Position numbers and translations under genes: made by a program. Below the pieces are notes generated by a model, which saw only the letters and a list, made by a program, of their open reading frames with translations, searched no databases and was not told the origin of the DNA. DNA of 64,000 bases from Mixophyes australis (taxonomy: Eukaryota; Chordata; Amphibia; Anura; Limnodynastidae), in NCBI GenBank assembly GCA_036250195.1, contig JAVHZZ010000002.1, forward strand, positions 71,538,205-71,602,204, given 5' to 3'. Below are positions 44,424-57,305 of the stretch, one piece after another (positions within the stretch are counted from its first letter, which is position 1; every line of letters begins with the position of its first letter).

Positions 44424-45294
44424 ATGGATTCAAAGCAGTCCACATATGATCTGAATGAGCAACCAGGTTCTGTCACCAGTCCTGATGTTGGTGTTCCCAG
44501 TACGTCATCTGGCCAAGGCGATGTCAAACAACAGAGTGTTTTTAAATTAGTGCAAAAAACAAAAACCAAAAAAAAATTTACTGTATTGAAGCGAAAAAGA
44601 AGTGTAACTGAGCAAAAGTTAAGTGACGATAAAAAAAAAATTGCAAGCATGCCATTCTACACACGCAGTGGCAAAGAGAGAATGAGGCCTTCACCTTTGG
44701 CTATTAGTGGCAGATCCCAAAAAGTTACCCAGCCTACAATTGGTGCACAACTACTGTTACGCGTCAAAGCCGAGCTGCAAGATAACAGTGAGGCATTACA
44801 GGAGAATATTTGCTCTGATTCACAAATGACAACAATCCCTGTGGAGAGTCCATCCAACAGTGGGATGTCTAATCGTGACCATTCTGTTAGTCTACCCATA
44901 AAGAAGGGCCCTTTCAGCAGTTCTGCTGATGTGTGCCTGAACAGCCCGAGTGTAGCCGGTGATACACCAAGTGAGGATGACACTTTGTCTTTAGAAGAGG
45001 ATGTGGGGGAGATTTGGGTATCCGACGATGAGGATGCGGTTGATTCTGTAAGTCCTGCAGCAGTGTGGCACCAGTGGGAGCAGTTCTGGCATGTGAGGTT
45101 CTGGCACCAATATGCACTTTCCAAACACAAGCAGGGATGACGCAGGGGGCAGACCACAACAGTTTGACATCTGGGCTGGTTTGAAGGATTTGTCAAAAAA
45201 ATGTGTGACCTTGACCATAATTCCAACCAATCCTACTATTAACATGCAAAGGATGGTGGAGGGCCTATCAGGGATTAAACTGTATTTTTCATAA
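44424..45294 (+). pseudogene. E2 transposase N-terminal fragment
   Basis: ATG at 44424 gives MDSKQSTYDLNEQ and a 238-codon frame that shares MPFYTRSGKERMRP with E1. It has an acidic serine-rich stretch near 170-215 but no BED finger and no RNase H core. A +1-frame continuation at 45130-45190 reads FDIWAGLKDL, matching the E1 region near residue 840. So the sequence jumps from the N-terminal region to the late region with everything between deleted. A truncated N-terminal protein could still be made from the promoter; that is speculation. Confidence 0.8.
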
Positions 45295-45599
45295 TTTTCA
45301 CTAATAATGTTTGGGTGTAATATACACCCAAAGACGAGTGCTCAATTGCTAAGAGTCATTGATGGAGAGGAAGACAAGCAGGCTTGTCTGTAGAATTTGC
45401 AGGCAAATTGTGCTGCGTTATATAGGTAACACCCAAAGAGAAGAGCTCCATTGCTCCATTGCTAATTGTAATTGCTGAAATAGAAATAATAGGGCTGACA
45501 GTCTTTGTCTAAATCTGCAGTTACATTTTATTGTACCATAGCTCACTGCGAAAATGGAGAGGTGGCAGGGTTTAGTGATAATCTTCCTCCAACAATACT

Positions 45600-47185
45600 A
45601 ATTCATCCCAATATCCCAATATCATAGAAGTCTGTGTAGTATGATGTAATTGCTGATAATGGCCTTCCAAAGGGAATGACTAGTTGATTTTAGGGCAGAG
45701 CTGTCACGGTTTTTGGGCAATTCTTTTACAGCACAGCAAATATCAAAATGTTTAGCGGACTCATCTGCATCACCACTGGGTGTCTTGGGAAAGCAATTTC
45801 TTTTACTACAAGCAGTTGCCAGAGAAACTGAAGGAGAAGACGTCCCAACAAGATGTTGATAAGTCTGGGATCCTTGCAAAGAAAATTAAGTATTTCATCT
45901 ACAATTAAAATATAGTTAGCACATTTACTTTGTTTTATTGCACACTATAATTTTATGTAGCACCTTTTCAAAATCTATTATTAAGGCAATCACTTGACTC
46001 AAGCTAACCGTGTCTGCACTTTCTTCACAGGTAACTACTTCGCTGGACTAAAGTATATTCCCCTCAAATGCTAGTCTTCTTGCAGCTGCTGTATTCTCCT
46101 ACATGCTGTTGCAGAAACCACAAATTGACCCTAAATGTTTATGGACACAAACAGCATCTCCTGCATGTCATTTTTCAAAAGTTCTGTAACACCAAGTTGA
46201 TAGTGTGTGCAAAACAGGAAATGTGATGGAATTCAGCCCCGCTGTAATGCTGGACCAATATTGGGGTCGTAATCAGAAATGACATATCCTCAGGAGACTC
46301 CAAGCAGGATTAGCCATCTTTCAATGACATCCCTTAGTTTTTGGAACAGTTTGTCAGCTGTATGCCTCTTAGTGAAGCTGCTGATACACAGAGTAGCCTA
46401 CTTCTCAAAAATGTGATGTACCTGGGTACATGCTGCTGCTGTCCATGCTGGGGAAGGCGAATGACCAACCCAGTGGGCTTTCACAGTCATATAATCTTTT
46501 GTTTGCCCAGTTACGCTTGTACACATATCTGTGGTTAAGTGTACAGTGGGTAGAATACCATTTTGTCACCCAATAATGACATTTTTAGGAACTTTCCGGT
46601 ACAGGAGAGAATTAGCTTTTCTAGTAAAATGGTATAGTGATGACATTTGCTAACAGGGACATAACACCTCAATTAAATGTCTTAAACCAACTGTATTAAT
46701 ACTGGACATTGGACGCAGATCTAACACTAGCATAGTACCCAGGGCGTCTGTGATCCGCTTTGCGACTGGGTGACAGGTTTCATTCTTGCTTCCTCTTGCA
46801 GAGGATTGTTTAACTGCCAATTGTTGGGGGGGAAGACTGCAGGTGCTGGGATGTAGATGAGAGAAGGGAGGTAGATTATGCTGGAATGCTTGTTGTTATT
46901 TTTTTTTTAACCGAAGTTTCTGATTTTCCCAACAGTTTTCCAATAACTCTCTGAAAAATGACGAAACATGGATGAGGATCCCAGATGGTTAAGGTCCCTA
47001 CCTCTACTGAGTGTGGCTTTAAAAATGCTACAAATGGATAGACAACTCTTGCCAGGATTCGTGTAAAAATAATTCCACACTTAAGAGGTGGATTTTTGGT
47101 CTTATGCCCAGGCATGACAATGGCCTTTTTGTTATCACTGGCAAGAACTGAAACAATTTTTCTTTTCAAGTGTATGAAAATCATA
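45600..47185 (-). pseudogene. Inverted, decayed transposase body inside E2
   Basis: On the minus strand the order of E1 transposase motifs is kept. AIVMPGHKTK near 47120 (just before the BED finger) comes first. DNA matching the TTDMW-TKDYMTVTAHWV region follows near 46530-46460. A CFAHTINLVV-like stretch lies near 46215, and FDICCAVKELP near 45730. Frameshifts and stops are frequent. The short segment around FDI-LKDL is present in both orientations in E2, so a simple inversion alone does not explain the structure. Confidence 0.8.
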
Positions 47186-47324
47186 TTGTGACATAGGAGG
47201 TGTTCAAAATTGAATAAAAAATGACTGGAAATTAGTGTTACTGAGGTTAATAATAATGTAGCTACAAAATAATACCTAAATTATGTTATTTTATCACCAA
47301 TAAATGTAATTTGTATAACAAATT

Positions 47325-47410
47325 GCAAAACAAAACCAAACAAAACCAAAACCAAAACCAAAACACGCAATGGCGGTTTTGCAAAACCAAAACCAAAACC
47401 AAAACACAAC
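47325..47410. repeat. AACCAAA-rich subterminal repeat of E2
   Basis: Repeated AAAACCAAAACC units close to the 3' end. The E1 3' end has the related AAAACACAAAACACG in the same place. Confidence 0.8.
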
Positions 47411-47478
47411 GGTAATCCAGATCCAAAACCGAATCCAAAACCAAAACACGGGGGTCAGTGACCATCTCTAACTGCAAC

Positions 47479-48660
47479 ACACAGGCAGTATGTAAAGCTT
47501 ATGCAGTTAATGTACTTAACACTATTATAGTACATTACTATATGTAGATGATAAGCGTATATTGTGGGTAATGTCAGAGAACAGGTTACTCATCTATTTT
47601 GTGCCTCTGCTCACTTTATATATCTATATATAAGTTTACACAAGAAAGATGTAGCTCCAGTTATAACAACATTTACAGTTCAACTGTCACTGGAAGAAGC
47701 AGCTGAGAGCTGAAATTCCTGTCTGGGCATGCTCAGTAGAGCGTTGTGGATGGTTGAAAGCTGCCCCATTTCCTGTCTTCACTAGATCACAGAGGACACC
47801 ACTACCAAGATGGGAGACGGAGCATAGCGCTCCATATTAACATCCTGGCCTTTTCGTTTTAAACTGAAGAAGCCTGAAATCTGATAGCCAGTGTAGTGTA
47901 ATAGGTTATATTCTCCATGTAAGTTGTAGATCTTTTCATGTATTGTTACTGATCCTCCTTAACCACCCTGACCACCATTTAAATTACAGCCCTGCAATAA
48001 GGCGGCATTTATGCTATAGGTGAATCTGTAATACTACTTGGAGAACTGGACCTTCGGCATACCATGGGAGGAGGAAATTAAAGAATACAAGTAGCTTCTA
48101 AACAGTATAAAGCAGCTTAATTACAGGCTTTGCACTGTTCTTTTTTTACAAATGAACTGGGATCAATTGTATTCTGTCTTCGATAAACTTATTCCTCTGA
48201 TAACAAATACTGGAACCCTGCAGGGAAAGACAAAGGAAGTAATATAACAATATTATAGAGGACTCATTTATTTTTTATGTAAAGATTACCAACATAACAC
48301 AGTTGGATTTTATGTATTTATTCATAAACCACTGATTTATTGGTAACTCATTTTGGTAGATCCGTCAATTTATTATTTTGAAATTGTTATGCACGTTTTG
48401 TCGCTATCCAATAACGATTGTCGAATCTCGATTTGTGTTTCCAAAGCACAAAGTAATTTATTATCCAAAAGTAGCAGAATAATTGAAGCAAAATAAAATA
48501 AGTACAGCCGTTACTTATCGCAGGAGCCCTGGATCCAGTGAACAGTCATTCAGGTCTGAAGCCTGTGGTCAAAGAAGACTGGTCACTAGATCAAGAGCTC
48601 CTGCTTATTTGCAGTCAGAAATACAGTAAAACAATGCAGATGATGTTGCTTGCTTCTATT
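47479..48660. other. No recognisable feature
   Basis: No supported gene, transposon end or RNA gene. Confidence 0.45.
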
Positions 48661-48664
48661 GGTC

Positions 48665-49073
48665 TCCCTCGCACAATAAGACTCCTCTAGTCTACAAGCT
48701 TTCAAGCGTTCTCTAAAAACCCACCTCTTCAGACAAGCTTATAATATTCCTCAACCACCCTCTTAACCTCAGTACATTACCCTATTACCACCTGTTATAC
48801 AACTACCCCTTGATCACCATTGTTGTGTGACAGGATAATTTAGCTTATGAGTCACTTTTACCTTTGCAGTCTGGCTGGGCCGACTGCAAATGTAGACTTA
48901 ACCTCATGTGTCAAACTCCCATTGTTTAATAGATTGTAAGCTTGCGAGCAGGGCCTTCTCACCTCTTTGTCTGTTTTACCCAGTTTGTTTATTAGTTTAC
49001 TAGGTTTGTCCCCAATTCTAAAGTGCTATGGAATATGTTGGCGCTATATAAATAAATGATGATGATGATGATT
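48665..49073 (+). mobile_element. L2-type LINE, 3' end with ATG-repeat tail
   Basis: The first part reads FKRSLKTHLFRQAYN then a stop, the standard C-terminus of L2-type ORF2. The 3' UTR follows with GATTGTAAGCTTGCGAGCAGG and GGCGCTATATAAATAAATGA, ending in ATGATG repeats. It is 5'-truncated, as most LINE copies are. The same tail ends the SINE at 57684-58016, consistent with that SINE borrowing L2 machinery. Confidence 0.85.
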
Positions 49074-50786
49074 GGTCCAGGTTTCAGGAAGGTCCAGGAT
49101 GTTGCAGATCATAGGCCAGTTCAAACCAAAATATCCTACGGTGGGTTTAATCTCTCCAGGGGATGTGCTCCGACTTTCCCACCAAGAATCAAGTTTCAAC
49201 TAGTCTATTAGCATTTTATAGTCAGTATTACTTTAAACATTTATTCCCTAACATCGCTAACTAGAGTATGCAATGTGTGATCTCTTCGGCGAAGGAACCG
49301 GACAACTGGTGATGAATAGGGGATTAAAATGATACCAGACATGACACATTTCCTATAACCTGAACCATATGTTTTACTAACATGCATATAACTTATAATA
49401 TTAAACATAAATACTACTATATTTCGACATAAATAACTATGTGTTGCAACTACAATTAATGTGTACTAATTACAAATGTGTGTGTTTGTGCGAATGTGTG
49501 TAAAAGTATAAAAACGCCGTAGCGTGCTCTACGCATCTTTTCAGACAAAGACAACCAAGTTTGTCGAATATTAATTGAAATGACTTTATCCAATTTGCTG
49601 ACTTTGACAATTTGCTGATAGAATAATAAATATTCATAAAATAAATATGTTTCATGTTAAAACCATATTATCTGCATACAGACACATTGGGAATGATGTA
49701 GAATAGGACATATGCCGGTTTGCATAGTGAATCTTGCACAACATTGTTCTGCACATGCCCAGAAAGAGCACCATATGCACCATAAGGCGCACCATATGTT
49801 CCTATGAAGACTTGCGTGACTCTGCCACTTGCTGGACAAGCAGGATGGGAGGGGGAAGGGGGGTTCTTATGTAGGCCGAGTACAATAAAAGCATGTTCAC
49901 ACAAATGCGGCACACGCATATACGTCTGGTCGGGGGCATATATTTTGCACATGCTACAGCGCACAAGCAATACACCATCAGACCATCAATTACAACATCA
50001 ACTTGTGAGATATTGTTAGTCAGTGCGCAGAGACTCTTTTCCCTTATGGTTTTACAACATGGTTCAGGAATATCTACATATGCTACATTTCTATGTTCTA
50101 CAACCCTATGCACACAAACACAAACCCAGAAGAAGTGCAGTTCTCCTTATTCTGCATTTACTGGCGCCCTAGGAATTCTTAGATCTAGGAGTGGAATAAA
50201 GTACATTCCGTAGATCAGATATTTGTCACTGCCCTCGAACTCAAGTATTCTGTCCACCACTACACTAATTATATGCCTATGCTTTTTATGAGCAATCTCA
50301 TCCCAATCATACACAGTCACATCATGACACTGCCCTGCAGATCATGCTAAAGGCTGGGCTGCTATAATCATGCAAGAGCAGTCCAGAACACAGTACACTG
50401 ATACGTCATGCTTACTTCACATTAGTCGTTAAAATCATCAAAGCAATCTTCAACATCTATTAAGGTGAAGAGTTTTGCTGGCTCTACCCATGCTTTACAA
50501 ATTCTTTTATAGTTGTTATTGATGTGTGAATACATATGCAAACAATAAAGGGCTATAAAGCATTTATTAGAAGTGTGCTAACCATTAATGATGTGTAGTA
50601 TACGTGTGTTTCTTTATTTACAATGCATACTGCACAGTCTATGTAAAATACACACAGCAGTGCTGGGGTGAAGGGCTCTATGCTCAAATAAACACGTTAT
50701 GGAACACTGGAATCTCTGTCCTGACAAGTTTGTGACTGTTAATGTAATTATATGTTTAAGGTGCAATTATTACATATTCAGTCTGT

Positions 50787-50822
<36 letters not shown>

Positions 50823-51515
50823 ACAGATTATATTTTTTTGGGTCGCTTTGTGTGCAACATTTTATTAAATTGTACAAATATAGGCAGTGTTTCCTCAATG
50901 ATGGTCTATGCACAGAATATATTCTGTTTTTAGGCTGCTGAGTGGTATGAGGATGCTCACACTGTCATATGAAAATGTGCTTGATGGCTGAGGACTGCTG
51001 CCCAAAACATGTATATACAGTGATGTGATAATTGCAATAAATGTTTTCATGGACTATCAAAGTCCTGCGAGCAACAGTTTCCTGTTATATATACCAGTCT
51101 GAAGCAGCCCTATTGGTCGTTACTTTGAACACAATATATGTATACAGCACAATTTTCACATGACTAGTAATGGCATAGGTTCATATTGCACAAATGTCTT
51201 ATGTAACACACTGAGGGAAATATAGGACATTTATAAACCTGGTAACGAGTGGCAGTGTTGGTAAAATGAGGCAAAAACTGTTGCATGCTAAAAGCAACAT
51301 ATCTGCACATGTTTTCTGCCCATTGAAACACCTGCAACTGATGGCACAATTGTGATGTTTATAAATAACTCTCAGGAGATGTCTTCCCGATCTAGATGTG
51401 CACCTGGGGAGGCAGAGAGATCTGAAGAAACGCATAGCGCAAAAGTGTAAAAAGTCCTATCACTTTAGAACTATCAATAAATAAAGTGTTTCCATTTCTT
51501 TCCTAAAATGCTTCT
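49074..51515. other. No supported gene; TA microsatellite at 50788-50818
   Basis: Mostly AT-rich. GAAGAAACGCATAGCGC near 51424 resembles ends of Penelope-like or other retroelements, but I could not define an element. Confidence 0.4.
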
Positions 51516-51519
51516 CAAC

Positions 51520-51561
<42 letters not shown>

Positions 51562-52125
51562 GCAATTATTTATATTGTGCCTACATATTAAAATTAACAT
51601 TACAGAAAACATTGTATTATTAACATCAGTCCCTTCCTCAGTTACAATCTATGGCCCTGATTCATTAAAGAAAGTAAAGCAAAAAAAGAAGTAACTTTGC
51701 AAAATCATGTTATAATGCAAGGGGTGCAATTTAGTTTATTATTTTGCACATACATTAATTACTGGCTGCTTTTCATGTAGCACACAAATACTGGACATGC
51801 CCTACCCCAACTATAAATCTGTCCCCAAATTTTAAATTTACCTTCCCCTCCAATGCAACATGGTTTTGCAATGTGCAAAGTTACTCCTTTTTTTTGTATT
51901 TTACTTTCCTTAATGAATCAGATCCAGTGAGTTTTGTCAGAAGCCAAATCACCTACCAGTGTGTCTTTGTAGTGTGAGAGGAAACAGCAGCACCCAGGAA
52001 AATCCACACAAGCACAGGGAGAACATACACACAGCACACAAATGGGGCTTTGGTGAGATTAAACCTGTGACCCCAGTGCTGTGAGGCAGCAATACTAACC
52101 ACAGTGCAACCATGCTGCCCATTAA
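51520..52125 (-). mobile_element. tRNA-derived SINE, split by a MITE
   Basis: Read on minus from 52125, the tRNA-like head has GGTTAGTATTGCTGCCTCAC, then GGGGTCACAGGTTTAATC (box B-like). The body runs to about 51926, a MITE follows, and the 3' part resumes at 51652 with ATTGTAACTGAGGAAGGGAC, ATATAAATAATT and a long AAT repeat. The same head is found at 57684. Confidence 0.8.
51653..51925. mobile_element. MITE inserted in the SINE
   Basis: Ends GGCCCTGATTCATTAAAG and CCTTAATGAATCAGATCC. The interior matches 33179-33511 (ATGCAAGGGGTGCAA, TTTCATGTAGCACACAAATA). It is more diverged than that copy. Confidence 0.85.
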
Positions 52126-52339
52126 TCAGGAGAGTGAGGGGGCATTAGGACTGCCTTTATTTTATGTGGCTGTTTGTATGCTTGAAGCTTTTTTTTTACA
52201 TTAGACAAGATAAATGCAACACAAATGTACAAAATGCATTAAAAATATAGGATGAGACCTGATCTCCGCCTGCTCAGAGCTAGTGCAAAACATAAGCTCC
52301 CTTCCTCAAAGCAATGTGCCTTCTCCATCCCATTATCTT

Positions 52340-52595
52340 CATACTTGCCTAGGAGGCTCCCAAATTTCGGTTGAGTTCTCCCGAACTCCCGGAAGAGTAG
52401 TCATCCTCTCGGAGGTGATGAAGTTGGGGCTTACTGTCGCTATTTTGCATCATTAAGCTCCGCCTCTGCTATGAAATGGCGTAAATTTTGTCAGTTGTTA
52501 GCTGGTGGCGGGGCTGCAGTGATGCAAGGGTTTCACCACGCCCCCTCCTACTCCCAGATCTCCCGGAGGAGAGGTTTGAAAAGTGGGCAAGTGTG
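52340..52595. mobile_element. hAT-type MITE, CATACTTGCC family, diverged
   Basis: Starts CATACTTGCCTAGG and ends GTGGGCAAGTGTG, flanked by ATTATCTT and ATTATCTC (7 of 8). Internal CTCCCGGAAGAG and CTCCCGGAGGAG relate it to the copies at 62358 and 62669. Confidence 0.75.
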
Positions 52596-52603
52596 ATTAT
52601 CTC

Positions 52604-53571
52604 ATTTCAATAATCTTTCCCCACAAAATGAATTCTATTTTGTACACTGCGCCACAATACTAAGCTTACCAGAGCGTCTTCTTCATAATTAGCTGGTATC
52701 ACCCCTCTAATCAGGCAGTGCAAACATCTCTACCACGCAGATGCCATCTTTCTCCTCAAACCCGTGTGCTTTGCTAGAAATCTAGCTGTGCCTGCGAATG
52801 AAGCCCAGTGACTCCAAAACACAGAGAAAATGGTAACTTGAAATTTCCGTGTTGTGACATTGACAACACACACTGTTAAAAATATTGTAATGATAATGTC
52901 CCTTTAAAAGAAACCGAGATATTACAATTTTATTATATATTACCTTTCCTCGTACTATGATAAAGTGTTTGTTTCCGCAGCCTCACAGATAGGGCTGAGA
53001 ACAGACCACCTCCACACCTTTGAATCATGTGTCCTAGTAAATATGTTGGAGGTAAAATGAATGCTCAGATAAATAACACTCTCTCATAAACGTGCATACA
53101 GTTTTATATTTTATATAATAATATGCATGAAAGTGAAACATTCTAATTAGAAAATGAAACAATAATTACATGCTGAATCCTTGCAAAAGATTTACAGGAC
53201 ATATAAATAACACAAGTAAAAAGAAAAAAAAAACGTTAATCAGTAACAGTATTAAAAGGTGACAGGAACAAAATCTCTGTTTACAGAATTTAAAGGTACA
53301 AAGACTATTTACTGTAATGTCTTCAGTGGAACATTTAAGCAGCATTGTACAGAATGGACACACTGTTATTATCTGTGTAAAAAAAAGAACCACAATGTAA
53401 AATAAGTTGTGTTTATATAATAATGCACAGTTTTTAGTAAGTACATGGATCTGTGGGCTAATATGGCACTGTCTGTAGGCATGCTGAAAATTGCATCGTC
53501 CTATGCTGGTGAAGAGTACAGATCATTTACAGGTCACAAAAATTGTCGGATCTGCACAAGTGCGTCTCCCT
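52604..53571. other. No recognisable feature
   Basis: No supported gene or element. Confidence 0.45.
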
Positions 53572-53579
53572 GTCTGTTT

Positions 53580-54191
53580 GGGTTGGGTACGGTATCCCGA
53601 TGCTTTGTATGCCGACATGAACAGTGAAATCACGGCATAATTAAAATGTACACTTACCTTGACATCAACGGAGGACATTAACGAAAGAACTGCTATGCGA
53701 TTGGTACACAATCCGAAAATGCTGGATGCCGACGGTCTATTTTGACGTCAACAGTTTAACCCTAACACTAACCCTAACCCCTAACCCCTATCCCCTAACC
53801 TTAACCCTAACCCCTAACCCCTAACCCCTAACCCCTATCCCCTAACCTTAACCCTAACCCCTAACCCCTATCCCCTAACCTTAACCCTAACCCCTATCCC
53901 CTAACCTTAACCCTAACCCCTAACCCCTATCTCTAACCCTAACCCCTAATGCTCACGTTAACATACCTCTTTAAATGTACATGTCGCTGTCTTCGGTGAC
54001 GTCACAATGAAGCGCCCGCATCCAGCATCTTCGGATTTTGCAGCAGTCGCATAATAGGTCTTTCGGTAATGTCCTCCGTCGGAGTCAAGGTAAGAGTACT
54101 TTTTAATTATGGCATGATTTCACTGTTCGTCTTTTGTTTGTAGGTATAGTCTGTGTCTGTATCCCAAGCATCGGGATACTGATTACCACCG
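53580..54191. mobile_element. Inverted-repeat element carrying telomere-like repeats
   Basis: Arms of about 170 bp are complementary: CAGTGAAATCACGGCATAAT at 53622 against ATTATGGCATGATTTCACTG at 54106, and GGTATCCCGATGCTT against AAGCATCGGGATAC at the tips. GTCTGTTT flanks both sides (53572-53579, 54192-54199), an 8-bp TSD of hAT type. Arms contain outward-facing splice donors (TCAAGGTAAG near 53656 on minus and 54090 on plus). The loop is a CCCTAA-type array. Confidence 0.82.
53754..53951 (+). repeat. Interstitial telomere-like array (CCCTAA and CCCCTAA)
   Basis: About 30 units mixing CCCTAA, CCCCTAA, CCCCTAT and CCTTAA. The combination CCTATCCCCTAACCTTAACC recurs several times, so the array has a higher-order period. 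It lies between the arms of a transposon-like inverted repeat, so it is not a chromosome end. Confidence 0.93.
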
Positions 54192-54602
54192 GTCTGTTTA
54201 GCACATGTTAAGGTGTACGCCCACTTGCCAGACTGCGGAACTGCCAGTGCAAAATCAATTTTCGTCTAGCTTTGCGTATAACTGGACAATTCACATGTTG
54301 GAGACAGTGCAACATCACTTCAAAGTCCAGTCTGTAAACACTCCTTTAGTCAGTTGACCTTTCAGTTTTTCACCTACAACTCTAAACTACTGCGTTGTTT
54401 AGCTTCATTTATGCAATTAATCATGAGAGTTAAGAGGCTTTGGGACTGTTATTACATATGTCACTTTTGTGTATTTGAATATTTTCATTACATTACATAG
54501 TGCCCCTAGAAATGCTCTTTTCAGCAAAAGTGCAACTGAAAGGTTTGAAATGCATCTAAAAAGCAGAGGACAAGATCCAATCTGTGCTGCTGTAGAAATC
54601 TA

Positions 54603-54769
54603 GGGGTATATTTACTAAACTGCGGGTTTAAAAAAGTGGAGATGTTGCCTAAAGCAACCAATCAGATTCTGGTTATCATTTATTTAGTACATTTTACAAA
54701 ATGACAGCTAGAATTGGTTGCTATAGGCAATATCACTTTTTCAAACCCTCAGTTTAGTAAAGATACTCC
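54603..54769. mobile_element. Palindromic MITE, relative of 62597-63058
   Basis: Begins GGGGTATATTTACTAAACTG and ends with its complement. Contains CAACCAATCAGATTCTGG and AGAATTGGTTGCTATAGGCA, shared with the copy at 62597. No TSD is evident. Confidence 0.75.
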
Positions 54770-54774
54770 CAAGT

Positions 54775-57300
54775 CCTTTTGCAAAAAACAAAAAGGCTGC
54801 TGTAAAGTTGGGAACTCTCCGTTAAATGTCTCAATTTTGCATGTGGGTGCAATGTAAGAAATAAGATCTCTCCTGTTTGTCTGAGCTGTCAGCTGTGCAT
54901 TACTACTGCAACCATGTATAGGATCAATCCTGCAGTTCAGATGGTTGCTAGGTAAATAGCAACTAGCTTCTCTTCAGCTCCCCGATCTGGCAGCTGTGCT
55001 ATTACTTACCACACCCATGCAGCTAGTTATCCTGCAGTTTCTGATTGGTGCTGCTACCTTTATATACCTCTTCCTGGTAGCATATGACTGCTGATAATAG
55101 TTCCTGTATAACCTGGTGTCTGTGCTGCATTTTGCTCTACTAAATGCATTTACTCTCATATCTCTACCTGCCCTGACCCCTGGCTTGTTTAAAGGATTCT
55201 GCTGTCTACTCTATTCCTGATCCTTGCCTGTCTGACGCTGAGTTCACAAATATTTTTTCTCACTACCCCTCTCCTCCTATTCTGCAGATTGACCAGCCCC
55301 ACACCCATGTTACAGAGCCAACATAACATGCTCATTGTCTGCCATTACTATCAGCTTCATGCCCAACATAGTACCTTGCCATTCTTCATAGCCCTGTATA
55401 CAGAGGCAGAGTTCCCTTTACACTTTAGCAGGGATGGCTGAGCCAGTGGAGAGGAAGCACCACAATTTCAACCAATTAAATCTTGGAGCTTCTCTCCAAT
55501 GAAACCTCAGGTGGTTCCAACCAATGAAATCACCACGATCATATTCCTGAAGTTGCAGAGGTCTCATATTGAAACCATGCATCTTGTATTTTTAGCAGCT
55601 ACAGCTAATTTATTAGATGCTGGGAAGGGAGATGAAACTGAAGCGGTGAGCAAGGCTGCTTGGCTCCACAGTGACAATAGTGTCACTGCTGCCCATCATG
55701 CTGTGGGTAGCAAGAGGAGAGTAGCAGCAAATTTTGCAAAAGACAAATGTTCCTTTTTCCTGCTACCATTGGCTGTAACAGTGTTACCCTGCCTGCTGTA
55801 AGAGTTGGCTACCCCATGCCTTTGCCACCTGTTACTTGTACCGCCGCGATACCTCTTCTATTATTGCCATTTCATTAAGCAAATGCTGTATTATCAGAAT
55901 GTTAATTAGTTAGTGTTTTCAAAAAATGTAAGTCTATTGTTAAACTAAATTTAATTCCACTGCGCATGCAGAGCTGAGAAGCTGGCACATACTTGCACAC
56001 ATTGGCAAAGACTGGACTGGCCAAGTAGTAAGTAAACTCTTACTGCTCTGCACCAGTATCACCAGGGCAGTTGACTGTTGCTCCTCTTCACCCATCAATA
56101 TATTTTAGATAAATTGCTGCTATAACTGATTTTTTTTTATTGCCACAATAAGCGTACAAAAACATCAGACTTATCGCCACAATCGGTGAAGACGACCAAA
56201 ACTGTCCTTTATCCTTATGGGTGGGAAGTAAAAGCTGATCAACTTTAGGGAGGAATTCCGCCCCAGGTCTCATTATTACTTTGTCATGTGAAAGAAAAGT
56301 GGTGAATGGCAAGAGAGTGCCTGAAGTTCATTGACCCCCACTACCTGAAGTGAAAACCAACAGCAACACTATTGTCAAGTTTCAAAGATTGGCATTATAT
56401 TAGCATCACATTATCATTATTTAGCTCTAAAGCAGGATCATAGGAATGGGTAGGGCTGAGCAGGGCGGCAGCCCTCGGTGCTGAAAATCGAGGAGCGCCA
56501 CCAGATGAAAGATTTTGCATGACCAGTGCACTGACAGAAGATCAGAAACAAGCCTGATCTCTTTCTGGCATTATATGATTTCATTTGCTTGATAGGTGAG
56601 TTTCCCGGGACTTGGCTCGCTACATATATGTACCATCAGACACGCTTTTTGCCCTTCTGAGCACGTCCGGTTTAACCGAAGGAAACTCTGCATTAGCAGA
56701 TCGATGTTTATTAAGAACTACACCTTGGTTATGGTTTCGGTTTGACCACATTATCTGTCCGGCACTATCGAGTGAAATTATGTATTAGAGGACCGACGAA
56801 TGTGAAGAATTACATCTTTTGATACAGGCTTGTTTTATCAGACTATTTGGTGAGTGCGCAACCCTGAGGGGTTAATTTTAACCCGTCATCACGTGAGGTG
56901 TTCCCGTTTATTTACTATTGCACGGAGTACATAGGGATTTTTTCTCTTCTATCTACATTTTGATATATATGTGGATTGCACTATGTTTTTTGTTTTCTTT
57001 TTTTCTTTCCTATGTATGATCTACGAGGAACATTGAACTATTCGGGACTTTATTAGAAGATTCCACATCGGTGCCCTTTGGAACATAGGACTTCCTGTGT
57101 ACCCATATATACCTCTTTTGTTTCTGGACTTTTCACTATTGAATGTCGTGGATTTATAGATGATTGGCGCCTGTTTGCAAATTTTGCTGTTTGTGTATAT
57201 ATATCTGATAGGGATTGGTGTTTCCTATATAGTTTGCTACAAGCTGCCTTTCTTGATTTGATACATTGTTTTGCGCCGTGGACTTAGTCATCCTTTATCT
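54775..57300. other. Unassigned sequence
   Basis: 54970-55300 resembles an LTR leader (CTTTATATACCTCTTCCTGG), but without ends. 56600-57290 is unlike its surroundings, with few repeats and a splice-donor-like TTGGTGAGTGCG near 56848, and may be a retroelement leader. No protein is recognisable. Confidence 0.3.
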
Positions 57301-57305
57301 TTACC

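Larger units (their letters stand above)
42949..47470 (+). mobile_element. hAT transposon E2, 4.5 kb, rearranged relative of E1
   Basis: Starts TAGAGATGGGCGG and ends GTGACCATCTCTA, with exact TSD ACTGCAAC at 42941-42948 and 47471-47478. It shares with E1 the subterminal ACCCACCCGAAC block, the TCTCGCGATA/TATA promoter, leader tandem repeats, the N-terminal transposase start and the 3' region (GAGGTGTTCA then TTACTGAGGTTAATAATA). The coding region is rearranged: head on plus, most of the rest inverted. It cannot make a full transposase. Confidence 0.93.

Noticed and set aside
44424..45140. E2 238-codon frame as a domesticated host gene
   Set aside because: It lies inside clear transposon ends, lacks BED and catalytic regions, and its frame ends at a deletion junction. 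A truncated transposase is the simpler reading.
53754..53951. A chromosome end or fusion point
   Set aside because: The array is short, degenerate and enclosed by inverted arms with a TSD, with ordinary DNA on both sides. An insertion explains it better than a telomere.
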